The translations under genes and the position numbers were made by a program. A stretch of DNA of 64,000 bases from MPNP01 sp965221445 (lineage in GTDB: Bacteria; Pseudomonadota; Alphaproteobacteria; Rhodobacterales; Rhodobacteraceae), in NCBI GenBank assembly GCA_965221445.1, contig CBDCSF010000013.1, positions 2,790,001-2,854,000 on the forward strand. The letters are read 5' to 3'. Positions 1-9,488 of the stretch are shown here, one piece after another. Below the pieces are notes generated by a model. It did no database searches, was not told the DNA's origin, and saw nothing but the letters and a program-made list of their open reading frames with translations. Positions within the stretch are counted from its first letter, which is position 1; every line of letters starts with the position of its first letter.

Positions 1-2337
1 AGTTCTACACTGCATGAGCTTTCTTCCATGAAAAATGTAACCATTCGTTCAAGAACATCCGTTTCAGGTGTCTATGATCATGGATATGTAATTGCTGATG
101 AAAAACTACCGAAACCTTCAGGAAAAACTGGATATTTAAAAAGAAGAATTTGGAAGATCAGGGCAAACAGGATCATACTGGCAACAGGAGCAATTGAAAG
201 ACCACTTTGTTTTGCTGGAAATGACATTCCAGGCGTTAGGTTGGCTTCTGGTATCAGAGACTATCTGATTAATTTTGGTGTATCACCTGGAGACCGGACT
301 GCCATAATTACCAACAATGATGATGCCTATAAAACTGCCATTGCCTTGACGGAAGTGGGGCTTTCAGTTCCATTAGTTCTGGACACCAGGATAGAAATTA
401 AAGGGACCTTGCCAACCAGAGCTCAAAAACTCGGTATCAGGATTGAGCCCGCTAGAGGGATTGCGGAGGTCCTAGGTAAGAAAAGCGTTTCTGGATTGGA
501 AATGTGTTCTCAGGTTGGTGAAGGTACTTCTCTGGAAAGGATTGGTTGTGAAGCCATTGCAGTTTCTGGTGGTTGGTCTCCAACAGTACATTTATGGTCT
601 CATTCAAGTGGTAAGGTTAAATGGGATGAATCAAGAGTAATGTTTGTTCCGGACTGGCAACATCCACCGATAGATAGACAGGGTAAGCAGAATGTTTTCC
701 CGGTTGGCGCAGCCAATGGATACTTGCAATTACATGATATCCCTTCTGAGGTTGAAAAAACTGCCAAATTGGTGGCAAAGGATTTCGAGAAAGACCTGCC
801 GGATATTCAACTTCCTGAGACTAGAAAGTTGACCGAACAAAGGTGTCAAGGTACCTGGTTAGTACCTTACGGATTGAAGCCGGCCAAGCGAGCAAAGGCA
901 TGGGTAGATTTACAGAATGATGTCAAGGTGTCGGATATAGATTTGGCTGTCCTGGAAGGGTTTGAAAGTATAGAGCACTCCAAACGGTATACGACACTAG
1001 GTATGGCTACCGATCAAGGAAAAACCTCAAATGTTAACGGTATCGCCTTGGTTTCTCAGAATCTTGGAATTTCTATGGACAAGGTGGGGACAACTACTTT
1101 CCGTCCACCTTACTCACCAATACCCCTGGGTGCCATAGCTGGGTCGGCAAAACAGGAGTTGTTCAAACCGACAAGGAAAACCCCAATTGATTCCTGGCAT
1201 GTAGCCAACAATGCGCATTGGGAACCGGTTTCTGATTGGCGTAGGCCATATTGTTATTTGTTGGAAGGTGAATCTGTTGAAAATGCTGTGAACCGTGAAG
1301 CCCTGAGGGTTAGAACTACAGTGGGTCTGCTTGATGCCACGACTTTGGGTAAAATCCTGGTTAAAGGTAAAGATGCAGCAAAATTCCTTGATCTAATTTA
1401 TACCAATTCCATCAGTACTCTTAAGACAGGTCGCTGCAGATATGGATTGATGTGTGATGAAAATGGCTTCCTGATGGATGATGGGGTCGTTGCTAGATTG
1501 GATGAAACAACCTTCTTATGCCACACAACCACTGGTGGTGCAGATCATGTTCACGGTTGGATGGAAGATTGGTTACAATGCGAATGGTGGGATTGGAGGG
1601 TCTTTACTGCCAATATAACCGATCAATATGCTCAAATTGGTGTGGCTGGCCCTGATGCTGGGAAAGTACTGGAAAATCTGGGAGGGGCGGACCTGGGAGG
1701 GGAAGAGCTACCTTTTATGGCATGGAAGAAGTGTACCCTTGCCGGGCATGATGTTCAAGTATACAGAATATCGTTCTCCGGTGAGCTTTCATATGAAATT
1801 TCCATCAGAGCATCCGAAGGTCTGGAGCTTTGGGAAAAAATCTACGAGGCTGGAAAAAAGTTCTCCATAGAGCCTTACGGTACCGAAGCTCTTCATGTGC
1901 TTAGAGCTGAAAAGGGGTTCATCATGATTGGTGATGAAACTGATGGGACCATTATACCCCAGGACCTAGGCTTGGATTGGGCAATATCAAAGAAAAAGGA
2001 GGACTTCCTTGGCAAGCGAGGCCAGCAAAGATCATATTTGCTTGATCCTGATCGGTGGAAGTTAGTTGGCCTGGAGGTATTGGACAATGATGAACCTCTA
2101 CCACACGGGGTGTATGCTCAACTTGATGAAAAGAATGAATTTGATCATCCCAAAATGGAAGGTCGGGTGACTTCGACGTATTACTCCCCAATATTAAGGC
2201 GGCCGATAGCCATGGGATTGGTTGAGAGAGGTCCAGAAAGAATGGGGGAAATAATAAAATTCAATAGTGGTAGCAAAATGATAAAAGCCAAGATCGTCAG
2301 CCCCGTCGCTTACGATCCAGAGAAGGAAGTATCATAA
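1..2337 (+). CDS. soxA: sarcosine oxidase alpha subunit, 5' end cut by window edge
   Basis: Large subunit of heterotetrameric sarcosine oxidase, which oxidatively demethylates sarcosine to glycine and passes the one-carbon unit to tetrahydrofolate. The frame is open from base 1, so the gene starts outside the window; the ATG at 28 is internal. 778 codons are visible of the roughly 1000 usual for the family; the missing part would hold the 2Fe-2S-like and first nucleotide-binding segments. Seen: a dinucleotide-binding region with an ATGAIERP motif near residue 60, a middle SoxA-type domain, then from about residue 395 a GCV_T aminomethyltransferase domain (TVGLLDATTLGKI; ALHVLRAEKGF) and its C-terminal barrel. 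soxG follows after two bases, as in soxBDAG operons; soxB and soxD should lie to the left. Identification is confident. Confidence 0.95.
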   Translation, partial: SSTLHELSSMKNVTIRSRTSVSGVYDHGYVIADEKLPKPSGKTGYLKRRIWKIRANRIILATGAIERPLCFAGNDIPGVRLASGIRDYLINFGVSPGDRTAIITNNDDAYKTAIALTEVGLSVPLVLDTRIEIKGTLPTRAQKLGIRIEPARGIAEVLGKKSVSGLEMCSQVGEGTSLERIGCEAIAVSGGWSPTVHLWSHSSGKVKWDESRVMFVPDWQHPPIDRQGKQNVFPVGAANGYLQLHDIPSEVEKTAKLVAKDFEKDLPDIQLPETRKLTEQRCQGTWLVPYGLKPAKRAKAWVDLQNDVKVSDIDLAVLEGFESIEHSKRYTTLGMATDQGKTSNVNGIALVSQNLGISMDKVGTTTFRPPYSPIPLGAIAGSAKQELFKPTRKTPIDSWHVANNAHWEPVSDWRRPYCYLLEGESVENAVNREALRVRTTVGLLDATTLGKILVKGKDAAKFLDLIYTNSISTLKTGRCRYGLMCDENGFLMDDGVVARLDETTFLCHTTTGGADHVHGWMEDWLQCEWWDWRVFTANITDQYAQIGVAGPDAGKVLENLGGADLGGEELPFMAWKKCTLAGHDVQVYRISFSGELSYEISIRASEGLELWEKIYEAGKKFSIEPYGTEALHVLRAEKGFIMIGDETDGTIIPQDLGLDWAISKKKEDFLGKRGQQRSYLLDPDRWKLVGLEVLDNDEPLPHGVYAQLDEKNEFDHPKMEGRVTSTYYSPILRRPIAMGLVERGPERMGEIIKFNSGSKMIKAKIVSPVAYDPEKEVS

Positions 2338-2339
2338 AA

Positions 2340-2885
2340 ATGGCTGGTTCGACTGATGTGAATACTCCCAATCTGAAGATTGTGCAAAATATCGGGATGA
2401 TTTTATTTCGTGGTGATCTCAAATCAAAATCCCTTCAAAATGCCATATTCGAAGTTACAAAGTTAAAAGTACCCGTACGGGGTAAAATTAACTCAGAGGG
2501 GGAAACTTCAATTGCCTGGATGTCACCTGACGAATTGTTGATATTTACTTCTTTAAAGCAGGTTACACACTTGACAGAAAAACTCACCAATAAAGTAGGG
2601 GAAGAAGATACTCTTATTTGGGAAATCAGTGATTTAAGGACAGTTTTTGAGATTGAAGGTAAATTCATAAGGGAAGTCCTTGCAAAGAATTCTCCTGCCG
2701 ACCTGAACAGGGATAAAATGAAAAAGGGGATTTTTCGACGGACCAGATTTGGACAGGTCGCGGTAGCATTCTGGTTTAAGGCTGAAACCAAATGGTTTCT
2801 CATCTGTCGAAGGTCAGAAACCGAATACGTTGAACAATTGTTCGATGTTTCCTCTCAACCTAGTGAAATACCAGTTGTTTTCTGA
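2340..2885 (+). CDS. soxG: sarcosine oxidase gamma subunit
   Basis: Smallest catalytic-complex subunit of heterotetrameric sarcosine oxidase, 181 residues, close to the family length. It shares the GCV_T-like fold and helps hold the folate-binding part of the alpha subunit. Evidence is position directly after soxA (two bases between stop and ATG, AGGAAG ribosome site inside the soxA end) and family-type segments such as SIAWMSPDELLIF near residue 60 and a C-terminal region resembling the YgfZ/GcvT fold. It is the last gene of the operon; the next frame is a damaged, unrelated gene. Sequence conservation of SoxG is low in general, so operon context carries much of the call. Confidence 0.9.
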   Translation: MAGSTDVNTPNLKIVQNIGMILFRGDLKSKSLQNAIFEVTKLKVPVRGKINSEGETSIAWMSPDELLIFTSLKQVTHLTEKLTNKVGEEDTLIWEISDLRTVFEIEGKFIREVLAKNSPADLNRDKMKKGIFRRTRFGQVAVAFWFKAETKWFLICRRSETEYVEQLFDVSSQPSEIPVVF

Positions 2886-2926
2886 CACCAAAATAAAATA
2901 CAAAAAATTATTCATAAGGAAAAATT

Positions 2927-4284
2927 ATGACTAAGAATATTCCTGGGTACTTATCACAAGGAGAACCTGCACGATTATTCCCTGTTTTGTCTTTGACTTC
3001 CAAAGAAGCAAGAGCCACATAATCCTACTTTCTTGTATCGTATATGCTGAAAGGTTTGGTGCTGAAATACTAGGTACAATAAAGCAGAGAAGAGGCAAAC
3101 AAACAAATTTAAAGGCATTCACAGAGGTTGTATTCAAAGATAAATCGGGTTCTGCGGATAGTAGGCCAGATGGATTAATTACCCTTTCTACAAAAAGGAA
3201 GAATTGGCAGGCGTTAGTTGAAACAAAGGTTGGAAATAACAAGTTAAATGTCGAGCAAGTTGAACGATATAGAAATTTAGCAAAAGATAATAAAATTGAT
3301 TGTGTGATTACTATTTCAAACCAGTTTGCTACTACTCCCTTTAATCATCCAGTAGACGAAATACGAAGAAGTAGATCAAAGATTCCTGTATTTCATTGGT
3401 CGTGGATGAGTTTACTAACCACTACAGAATTACTTATTTTGAATAAGGAAATATCCGATCCTACCCAATTGATGCTCTTAAATGAACTCAGACGCTTTCT
3501 AAGCCACGAAAGTACAGGTGTTAAGGGGTTTGACCGAATGCCAAAGGATTGGAGTATTCTCAATAAACAGGTTTCTGCCGGTGGGCAAATTAATGTTAAA
3601 TCACCTGAGGTACAGGCCGTATTAGATTCATGGCATCAAGAGACTCGAGACCTTTCACTTATACTTAGCAGGATGACAGGAGCTCCGGTTAAAGAAAAGT
3701 TATTACGTAAACATCTATTGAGTCCCGGTCAACGGAGAAAAGATGAAAAAAACTTTTTACAAGAAAATTGCCAACTTCGTTGTTTTTTTGAGATTCCTGA
3801 TACAGCAGGGCCTGTAGAAGTAATTGCCGACATAAGGCGAAGAACAATTGAAGTCGGGATGTCCCTGAAAGCCCCTGAAGATAGAAAGAGTTCAAAAGCA
3901 AGACTTAATTGGCTCTTAAGGCAGATAAAAGTTGAGAACATGGAAGGGCTGTTCATAAGGTTATTTTGGCCCGGTTCTAGCGTACCTACCCAGTTTTCAG
4001 TAATTGAACTGAAAGAGAATATTGGAGTGATTGAAGAGGGTAAAACACACTTGGTTACTACAGGTTTCCATGTATTTTATTCAAAGCGTTTAGGGCCAAG
4101 ATTTACACAATCAGCCAACTTCATATCCGATATAGAGAATATTGTACCTGATTATTATCGTAATATTGGGTCGAACCTTACCGCATGGAAAAAACCTGCA
4201 CCGAAAATCCCTAAGGACAGAATTTCAGCTGATGATGTTTCCCCTGATGCCATTACTGATGATGCAGATTTGTTCCAAATCTAA
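2927..4284 (+). pseudogene. PD-(D/E)XK-like protein gene with one-base frameshift
   Basis: Reading from ATG 2927 gives 31 residues (start MTKNIPGYLSQGEPARLFPV) that end at TAA 3020. From about 3019 the next frame continues without a stop to 4284, and the two parts join smoothly if one base is restored near 3020 (..KEARAT-S-ILLSC..). The second part has RPDGLI followed by LVETKVGN, a D..ExK arrangement typical of PD-(D/E)XK nuclease folds, then ITISNQF and FHWSWM segments. I know this as a widespread uncharacterised protein family of about 450 residues; its function is unknown to me. A conventional annotation would start at ATG 3304, which would drop the nuclease-like motif. The lesion may be real or a sequencing error. 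Confidence 0.7.
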
Positions 4285-4325
4285 AACCACCAGATCAAAT
4301 CAGTCTCAGTTAGGAAACATGAGAT

Positions 4326-4556
4326 TTATATTTGATTTATACCTCGCCAGGTTTTAACCAATCCGTTTACTGTACAAGGGTCTGATTTAATTATTCTAGG
4401 GTTAATCCGCACAAGAGTTAAGGCCTTGGAATAGTCATTGGTCATTTTTGTTGAACCAATGATTGCCACATCATAAAGATTCCAGAAACTTTTCAATCTC
4501 GCCAATTCTAAGCCAATCGATAGTCCAGTTAATCTGGAAGTAGCCAAATTTGGTTT
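4326..4556 (-). pseudogene. truncated duplicate of the dgoK 3' end
   Basis: The minus-strand translation contains NLATSRLTGLSIGLELARL and DVAIIGS, matching the C-terminal 75 residues of the intact dgoK at 6028-6921 (LATSRLAGLLIGLELAGL, DVAIIGS). Nucleotide similarity is high from about 4345 to 4556 and stops abruptly at the 5' side of the fragment; no kinase N-terminus is present. It lies about 1.7 kb from the intact copy in the same orientation, so the stretch between is flanked by direct repeats. It is a non-functional remnant. Confidence 0.8.
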
Positions 4557-4836
4557 AGCAATCCATGGGACCCCTTACACTGAATGGACTGGTATTGAAG
4601 TTGTTGAAAAATTTAGGAAGAATAAATCTTTGAACACTAGGATTAATATGAACAGTTGAATTTGGTACTATTCTAGATTATTCTTGGTTTACATAAAAAG
4701 ACGCTCATTGGTAAATGTGATTTGGTTCTTAAAAACTTATGAACACAGATTCAGGGGTGAGTGAGGTGTTTGAGAGGAGAACACAATAATACCCAAAAAG
4801 ACTGAAAAACTTAGTCGACAGGAAGTACGCGATAAA

Positions 4837-4992
4837 ATGTTTGAAGAAGCAATGAATCGACCTGGAGTTCGAGAAGTCATGAGAGTTTACCTTGGTTGGG
4901 AAGAGACAGACCGCTACCTAAAAAAAGCTCAACAAACTTCAAACAAAGCTAGTAGTGCTGCAGCACATTCTTCCTATAGCCCCAAAGCTTAG
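4837..4992 (+). CDS. small ORF, possibly companion of the following SDH_sah gene
   Basis: From ATG 4837 the frame encodes 51 residues (start MFEEAMNRPGVREVMRVYLG, end SSYSPKA) and stops at 4990-4992. Codons remain protein-like upstream to about 4789 (PKKTEKLSRQEVRDK), where an ATA codon sits a good distance after a GAGAGGAGA ribosome-site-like stretch; the original start may have been an ATG that mutated to ATA. The peptide is charged and helical-looking with no membrane segment. I do not recognise a family. It sits just before the damaged SDH_sah gene in the same direction and may have been co-transcribed with it. Moderate doubt that it is expressed. Confidence 0.35.
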   Translation: MFEEAMNRPGVREVMRVYLGWEETDRYLKKAQQTSNKASSAAAHSSYSPKA

Positions 4993-5013
4993 ACTAAAAT
5001 CAAAGGTAACAAT

Positions 5014-5923
5014 TTGCCAATTTGGAGTTAAATTCTCTCACAACTGGATAGTACTGATCCATCAAGATATGATCTAGTTCGAAGAAATTATCTGGCCAAA
5101 CTTATATCATTAGACAAATCGTCCTGTAATTCTTTACGCATCTGCCTGGGTTCAAAAACCCTACTATCATTCAGTTGATCTTATGATTAACGATGAAGAC
5201 ATACAAGCACTAATGGAAGTTCTACATGGAATTGATGGAACTGATCTAGATATAATTCTTCACAGTCCTAGTGGTTCGCCTGAATCGACAGAAGCTATTG
5301 TTTCCTATTTGCGTTCTCGTTTTAAGCATTTTCGGGTGATAGTTCCTCAACTTGCAATGTCTTCCGCGACCCTGTTGGCTTGCTCCTCAAATCAAATTGT
5401 ACTTGGTAAGCATTCTTCACTCGGTCCAACAGATCCACAATTTATTATTTCGACCTCATTTGGTAGTAGACAGGTTGCAGCCCAAGCAATTCTTGAACAG
5501 TTCGATAAGGCTACTCAAGAGTGTTCTGATCCTGTAAAACTAAATGCATGGATTCCAATGCTCCAACAATATGGCCCAAATCTTCTTTTTCTTTGTCAAG
5601 CAGCGTTGGTGATGACGAAGGATTTGGCAAAGACATGGTTAAAAAAGTATTTGTTTTATGGTGAGATAGATGCATCGGTGAAAGCAAAAAAAATTTCCAG
5701 ATGGTTATCTAATCATAAAAAGTTCAAAAGTCACTCAAGACATATCAGTCGTGGTCAACTTGAAAAAAAAGGGCTGATCATTAAACATTTAGAGGATGAT
5801 CAAGAATTCCAAGATCTAGTCCTTTCAGTATACCATTCAACTACCCATACATTTCAGGGAACTCAGGTCGTTAAAATTGTTGAAAATCATATGGGCAAGG
5901 CATTTATGAAGCTTGAAAAATAA
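5014..5923 (+). pseudogene. SDH_sah family (ClpP-fold serine protease-like) gene with N-terminal lesions
   Basis: The intact ORF from ATG 5183 (246 residues) matches the SDH_sah/ClpP-crotonase family: ILHSPSGSPESTEAIVSYL (oxyanion and helix region), LAMSSATLLA (serine region) and LGPTDPQF. The family N-terminus continues upstream in the same frame to 5114 (NRPVILYASAWVQKP), then in another frame from 5032 (SRYDLVRRNYLAKLISL), after a TAA at 5029 that follows TTG-CCA-ATT-TGG at 5014, which has AAAGGT seven bases before it. So a frameshift near 5112 and a stop at 5029 separate the 5' end. ATG 5183 would give a protein lacking about 55 residues. Probably a decaying gene; function of the family (protease-like, membrane or regulatory) is not settled. 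Confidence 0.65.
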
Positions 5924-6027
5924 TCGGAAACCAACAATCAAATCTCTAGGTTTAGTAAAATCAAGTACATTGTCAGAACGCAACAGAATTTGTGAAGAGG
6001 TTAGTTTTTGGGAAGTTGTCGTTAAAG

Positions 6028-6921
6028 TCAACTGAGGCGTTCTTTAGTTGTAATCAAGCCTTTAATTGTACATACATCTGAATCAACCATTAGGGGATTG
6101 ATTCTTACCCGGTTTAAAGCACTGTTATAGTTATCGGTCAGTTTTCTTGAACCAATGATTGCCACATCATTAAGGTTCCAGAAATTTTTCAATCCCGCCA
6201 ATTCTAATCCAATCAACAGTCCAGCTAATCTGGAAGTAGCCAAATTTGGTTGTAGCTTTCCAATTAGCGATTCTGCGCGGATTGAAAAAAGCTTGGAGGA
6301 AATCTCTTCTGGACATTTGAGGGAGGTTTCTACGGAAGAAGTAAACTCTTTATCGTCCCAGGAATTGAGATCAACCGAATGTCGAAGAATCGAGGACTTG
6401 CAAAGTACATCAAAAAGCTCTCCAGTCATAAAAGTCCTAAAATATTTCACTTGTCCCGATTTGATTTCAGTCCATTTTGTGTGAGTGCCGGGTAAGCACA
6501 GAAAACCTTCAAAATTTGGGTTGTCAGCAAGGAATCCACAAATTTGGGTTTCTTCACCCCTCAGGACATCATGGTTGGGTGAATAATTGGCAATTCCAGG
6601 GATTATGTGGACTTTCAAGTATGGGGATTCAGTTTGTACTTTGATAATTTTTTCAATGGAAACTGGTTGACAGGGGGCCTCCTGATACTTTGCCTCAACC
6701 CATCCATTGGTAGCACCAATCATTCCACACGCTATAACCTGTTTTCTATCTGAAGGCTTAAACCATTCGTCAATGGTTTGAAGTATGTGTGGCTCGTACT
6801 GGTTTCTTTTGATGAAATTCATCCCCATTGAAGAGGTTTTTGAGGACAGTAACTTTCCCTCTTCGGAAATTAACCAGAATCGGACATTGGTTGTTCCCCA
6901 GTCGATGGCAACCCAATTCAT
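6028..6921 (-). CDS. dgoK: 2-dehydro-3-deoxygalactonokinase
   Basis: 297 residues, the normal family length. It phosphorylates 2-dehydro-3-deoxy-D-galactonate in the De Ley-Doudoroff galactonate route. Seen: N-terminal phosphate-binding motif AIDWGTTNVRFW at about 5-16, CGMIGATNGW near 65, LCLPGTHTKW near 145, and the family C-terminus LAGLLIGLELAGL..VAIIGS. It is isolated: left is the decayed SDH_sah gene and right about 950 bases without intact genes; no aldolase (dgoA) is next to it. A sugar acid dehydratase lies at 17579-18814 but in another operon. The last quarter of this gene is duplicated at 4326-4556. Confidence 0.9.
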   Translation of the reverse strand: MNWVAIDWGTTNVRFWLISEEGKLLSSKTSSMGMNFIKRNQYEPHILQTIDEWFKPSDRKQVIACGMIGATNGWVEAKYQEAPCQPVSIEKIIKVQTESPYLKVHIIPGIANYSPNHDVLRGEETQICGFLADNPNFEGFLCLPGTHTKWTEIKSGQVKYFRTFMTGELFDVLCKSSILRHSVDLNSWDDKEFTSSVETSLKCPEEISSKLFSIRAESLIGKLQPNLATSRLAGLLIGLELAGLKNFWNLNDVAIIGSRKLTDNYNSALNRVRINPLMVDSDVCTIKGLITTKERLS

Positions 6922-7870
6922 GGCAACGATTCAAAGCTAATGATCATATTTCCAAGGTTTCCGTTCATATCAAATGCTAAGGGCCGTTCAGTTAAAAATT
7001 GAGTCGGGCAGTAACAGGGCAAGACAAAGGAAAGAAATTATTAGAAATACGGGGATAAACATAGCAAACCCAAAAGGCCAATTGTCTCTGAATATAATAT
7101 TGATGAGAACTTAGCGTGCAATACCCTTCATCACAAAAATTTTGCATCAGTTGTTGGCGTAATCAAACCCATTTCAAGAGTAACAACGATAATTAATCCA
7201 AAACAGATTGAATTTACCCCTGAACCTCTCGGTAAGGGTTATGTTTAGTGTCAAGCAAGTTAGGCATCCTGCAAATTTCAAAGGTATTTTGTATCAAACA
7301 TTCACTATCGTGTTCGTTTCGGTGTTGAAAAAAATGAAATTTCAAATCAAACCCGAATTGATAGAAGGGTGAGACTTCCATGTTTTTGCGTGGAAAAGAT
7401 AATCAAGTTGGCACAAGGTTATATCGATAGGTAATAAATCAGGTGAATTTGACTACAAATAATACACAATTTAAATAAGCCTGCCATGAAATTGGTTATT
7501 TACCCTTTAAACATGTTTAATTATCTGCATGGACAAACGTTGGGCTTTGTTGATGCCAACATCAAATAAATTCACAAAAAATTGGCAGCAGAATCAATCC
7601 CGATTATTGACCTATTTGCAGGCCCTAGCGGACCCAGATTGTTAAATTTTACCCTTGAGACCGGCTAATGTCTTGGAAATTATGCTTTGGGTAAGGAAAC
7701 TCCCTTTCGCTTGTACAGTAGGTGGAAGCGGTGAAGAATATCCTATTTTCGATGATAAAAGAAAGATTCTGGGAGCTAGCCTCCTTTTAGCTGGGGGAAG
7801 TTAACAAACATTCTAGCTGGGTTGACAAATACTCGTTGTGTAGAACTCATGGAATTATTATATTCCCAAC
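6922..7870 (+). other. gene-less stretch with faint coding remnants
   Basis: No intact gene. Three pieces look like eroded coding sequence. On the minus strand 6988-7107 reads as about 40 residues with a hydrophobic helix and a charged start (FRDNWPFGFAMFIPVFLI), like the end of a membrane transporter, bounded by a stop upstream. On the plus strand about 7124-7249 reads as open protein-like sequence ending in PKQIEFTPEPLGKGYV. On the plus strand about 7578-7668 contains IPIIDLFAGPSG, resembling motif I (DLFAGPGG) of C5 DNA methyltransferases, then stops. None can be assigned firmly. Confidence 0.45.
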
Positions 7871-8758
7871 TTATGATCGAGCACCATCTCTCGCGGGCAA
7901 CAGACCATCGGGTCTGATGAGAAGCAATATAATGACGATGCTCAAAACGATTGCATCACGATAAGGGGCAAGACTGTCAAGCAGAAATGCTTGTGCCAAT
8001 ACTTCAAGTATACCCACCACAAAACCACCAAGAACGGCACCATTCAGGCTACCTAGCCCTCCAAGAACCGTAGCGATAAAAGCTTTCAGCACAGGAAAGG
8101 TTCCCATCATAGGATCAACCGACCCGCGCTGGGCCGTCCAGATTACCGCGGCGATACCAGCAAGTAGGCCTGAAAGCGCAAATGACACGGCAATGATGCG
8201 GTTAGCCCGAACACCTAAAAGCCGGAGCATCTCGAAATCTTCGGCCGCGGCACGCATAGACATTCCGGTTGCTGTATGTCGCAGGAAAAATGTTAACCCA
8301 CCAAGAGCCGAAATTGTGACGATGATTGAAACCGTTGGAGCCACACCAATCGTCATTTCTCCAATCTGGTACGATCCAGACCACAAGGATGGAAAGGAAA
8401 TCGGTACAGGTCGAGCTGAGATAAAGTTTTGAAAAAGAACCTTAAGAATTTCCGAGACAGCAAGGCTAGTGATTAAAAGTGAAATTATACTTGCCCCACG
8501 CATTGCCCGAAAAGCGACCCGTTCCATCATCAGTGCCATTAACACGGCGGCACCAATCCCGACTGCAAGTGTCACAAGAATTGGTAAGTCCAAGGCCATA
8601 GAGAGGAAAATGCCATAACCTCCGAAGGTCATAATTTCACCATGAGCAAAGTTGATAAGCCGTGCGATGGAGAAGACAATCGCCAGTCCAAGAGCTAACA
8701 TTGCATAGATTCCACCAAGGCTCAGTGCATTTATGAATTGTTGGAGCCAAATGTCCAT
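7871..8758 (-). CDS. branched-chain amino acid-type ABC transporter permease (LivH family)
   Basis: Inner-membrane permease of a HAAT-family importer, 295 residues with about eight hydrophobic segments. Family signatures: NFAHGEIMTFGGYG near residue 37 and VLGGLGSLNGAVLGGF near 235. It is the last gene of a minus-strand operon and starts three bases after the stop of the LivF-type ATPase gene. With the LivM-LivG fusion and the periplasmic binding protein it completes the transporter. Substrate cannot be read from the sequence; the gene neighbours suggest an amide, amino acid or modified amino acid rather than leucine. Confidence 0.9.
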   Translation of the reverse strand: MDIWLQQFINALSLGGIYAMLALGLAIVFSIARLINFAHGEIMTFGGYGIFLSMALDLPILVTLAVGIGAAVLMALMMERVAFRAMRGASIISLLITSLAVSEILKVLFQNFISARPVPISFPSLWSGSYQIGEMTIGVAPTVSIIVTISALGGLTFFLRHTATGMSMRAAAEDFEMLRLLGVRANRIIAVSFALSGLLAGIAAVIWTAQRGSVDPMMGTFPVLKAFIATVLGGLGSLNGAVLGGFVVGILEVLAQAFLLDSLAPYRDAIVLSIVIILLLIRPDGLLPARDGARS

Positions 8759-8761
8759 TGT

Positions 8762-9478
8762 TCAGGCCGCCAAATACGCCGATTTCAGAATGTCTTGCCC
8801 AACGATTTCGGATGGTGTGCCAGCCGCAGCAACTTTCCCATTGGTCAGTACAACCGCATGGTCAGCTATTTCAAGGGCAAGGGAAGCATTTTGTTCAACG
8901 AGAAGAATTGAAATTCCCTCGTCCCGGAGTTCCTCAATGATTGCAAACATGGTGTCAACCATTTGTGGCGCAAGACCAAGTGAGGGTTCATCCATGAGGA
9001 TTAAACGAGGCCTGCTCATTAACGCCCTTGCTACTGCTAGCATCTGCTGTTCTCCCCCAGATAGTAGTCCGGCCAGTTGTCGTCGACGCTCTCCTAAGAT
9101 AGGAAAACGTTCCATCATCATTGCTCGACGTTCGGCCGCCGATGTTGCGGATTTGGTTGTCGCTGTCCCTGCAATGATAAGATTTTCTTCCACCGATAGG
9201 GAGGCAAAGATACGCCGTCCCTCCGGTGTTATGGCAACGCCCGCACGAATAATCTTATCGGGCGCTACCCCAGTCATTCCTTGACCAAAGATAGATATTT
9301 TTCCTGAAACATTCGGCACGACTCCAGCAATGGCCATAACAGTGCTTGTTTTGCCTGCTCCGTTAGCGCCGAGTAGTGCTGTGATACCTGCCTTAGGAAC
9401 CACAAGATCAACGCTACGTACCGCCTGAATCTGGCCATACCGCACATCAAGCGCCTCTGTCTCAAGAGCGATATCCAC
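8762..9478 (-). CDS. ABC transporter ATP-binding protein (LivF family)
   Basis: Second ATPase of the HAAT importer. Walker A GANGAGKTS at about 37-45, signature LSGGEQQ near 137, Walker B LILMDEP near 157, and the short LivF-type C-terminus. The frame is open further upstream to 9568, overlapping the end of the binding-protein gene, but the LivF family begins near the segment ALDVRYG, so I place the start at GTG 9478, giving 238 residues and a gap of ten bases after the binding-protein stop. No strong ribosome site precedes that GTG, so the exact start is uncertain. Confidence 0.85.
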   Translation of the reverse strand: MDIALETEALDVRYGQIQAVRSVDLVVPKAGITALLGANGAGKTSTVMAIAGVVPNVSGKISIFGQGMTGVAPDKIIRAGVAITPEGRRIFASLSVEENLIIAGTATTKSATSAAERRAMMMERFPILGERRRQLAGLLSGGEQQMLAVARALMSRPRLILMDEPSLGLAPQMVDTMFAIIEELRDEGISILLVEQNASLALEIADHAVVLTNGKVAAAGTPSEIVGQDILKSAYLAA

Positions 9479-9488
9479 TTGATCAGTG

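Noticed and set aside
2931..3242. 103-codon minus-strand frame
   Set aside because: It is antisense to the frameshifted PD-(D/E)XK-like gene, whose plus-strand reading carries clear family motifs.
4563..4662. Plus-strand peptide with GTPYTEW resembling the GTHTKW motif of DgoK
   Set aside because: It runs opposite to the adjacent dgoK fragment and the similarity covers only a few residues, so chance is likely.
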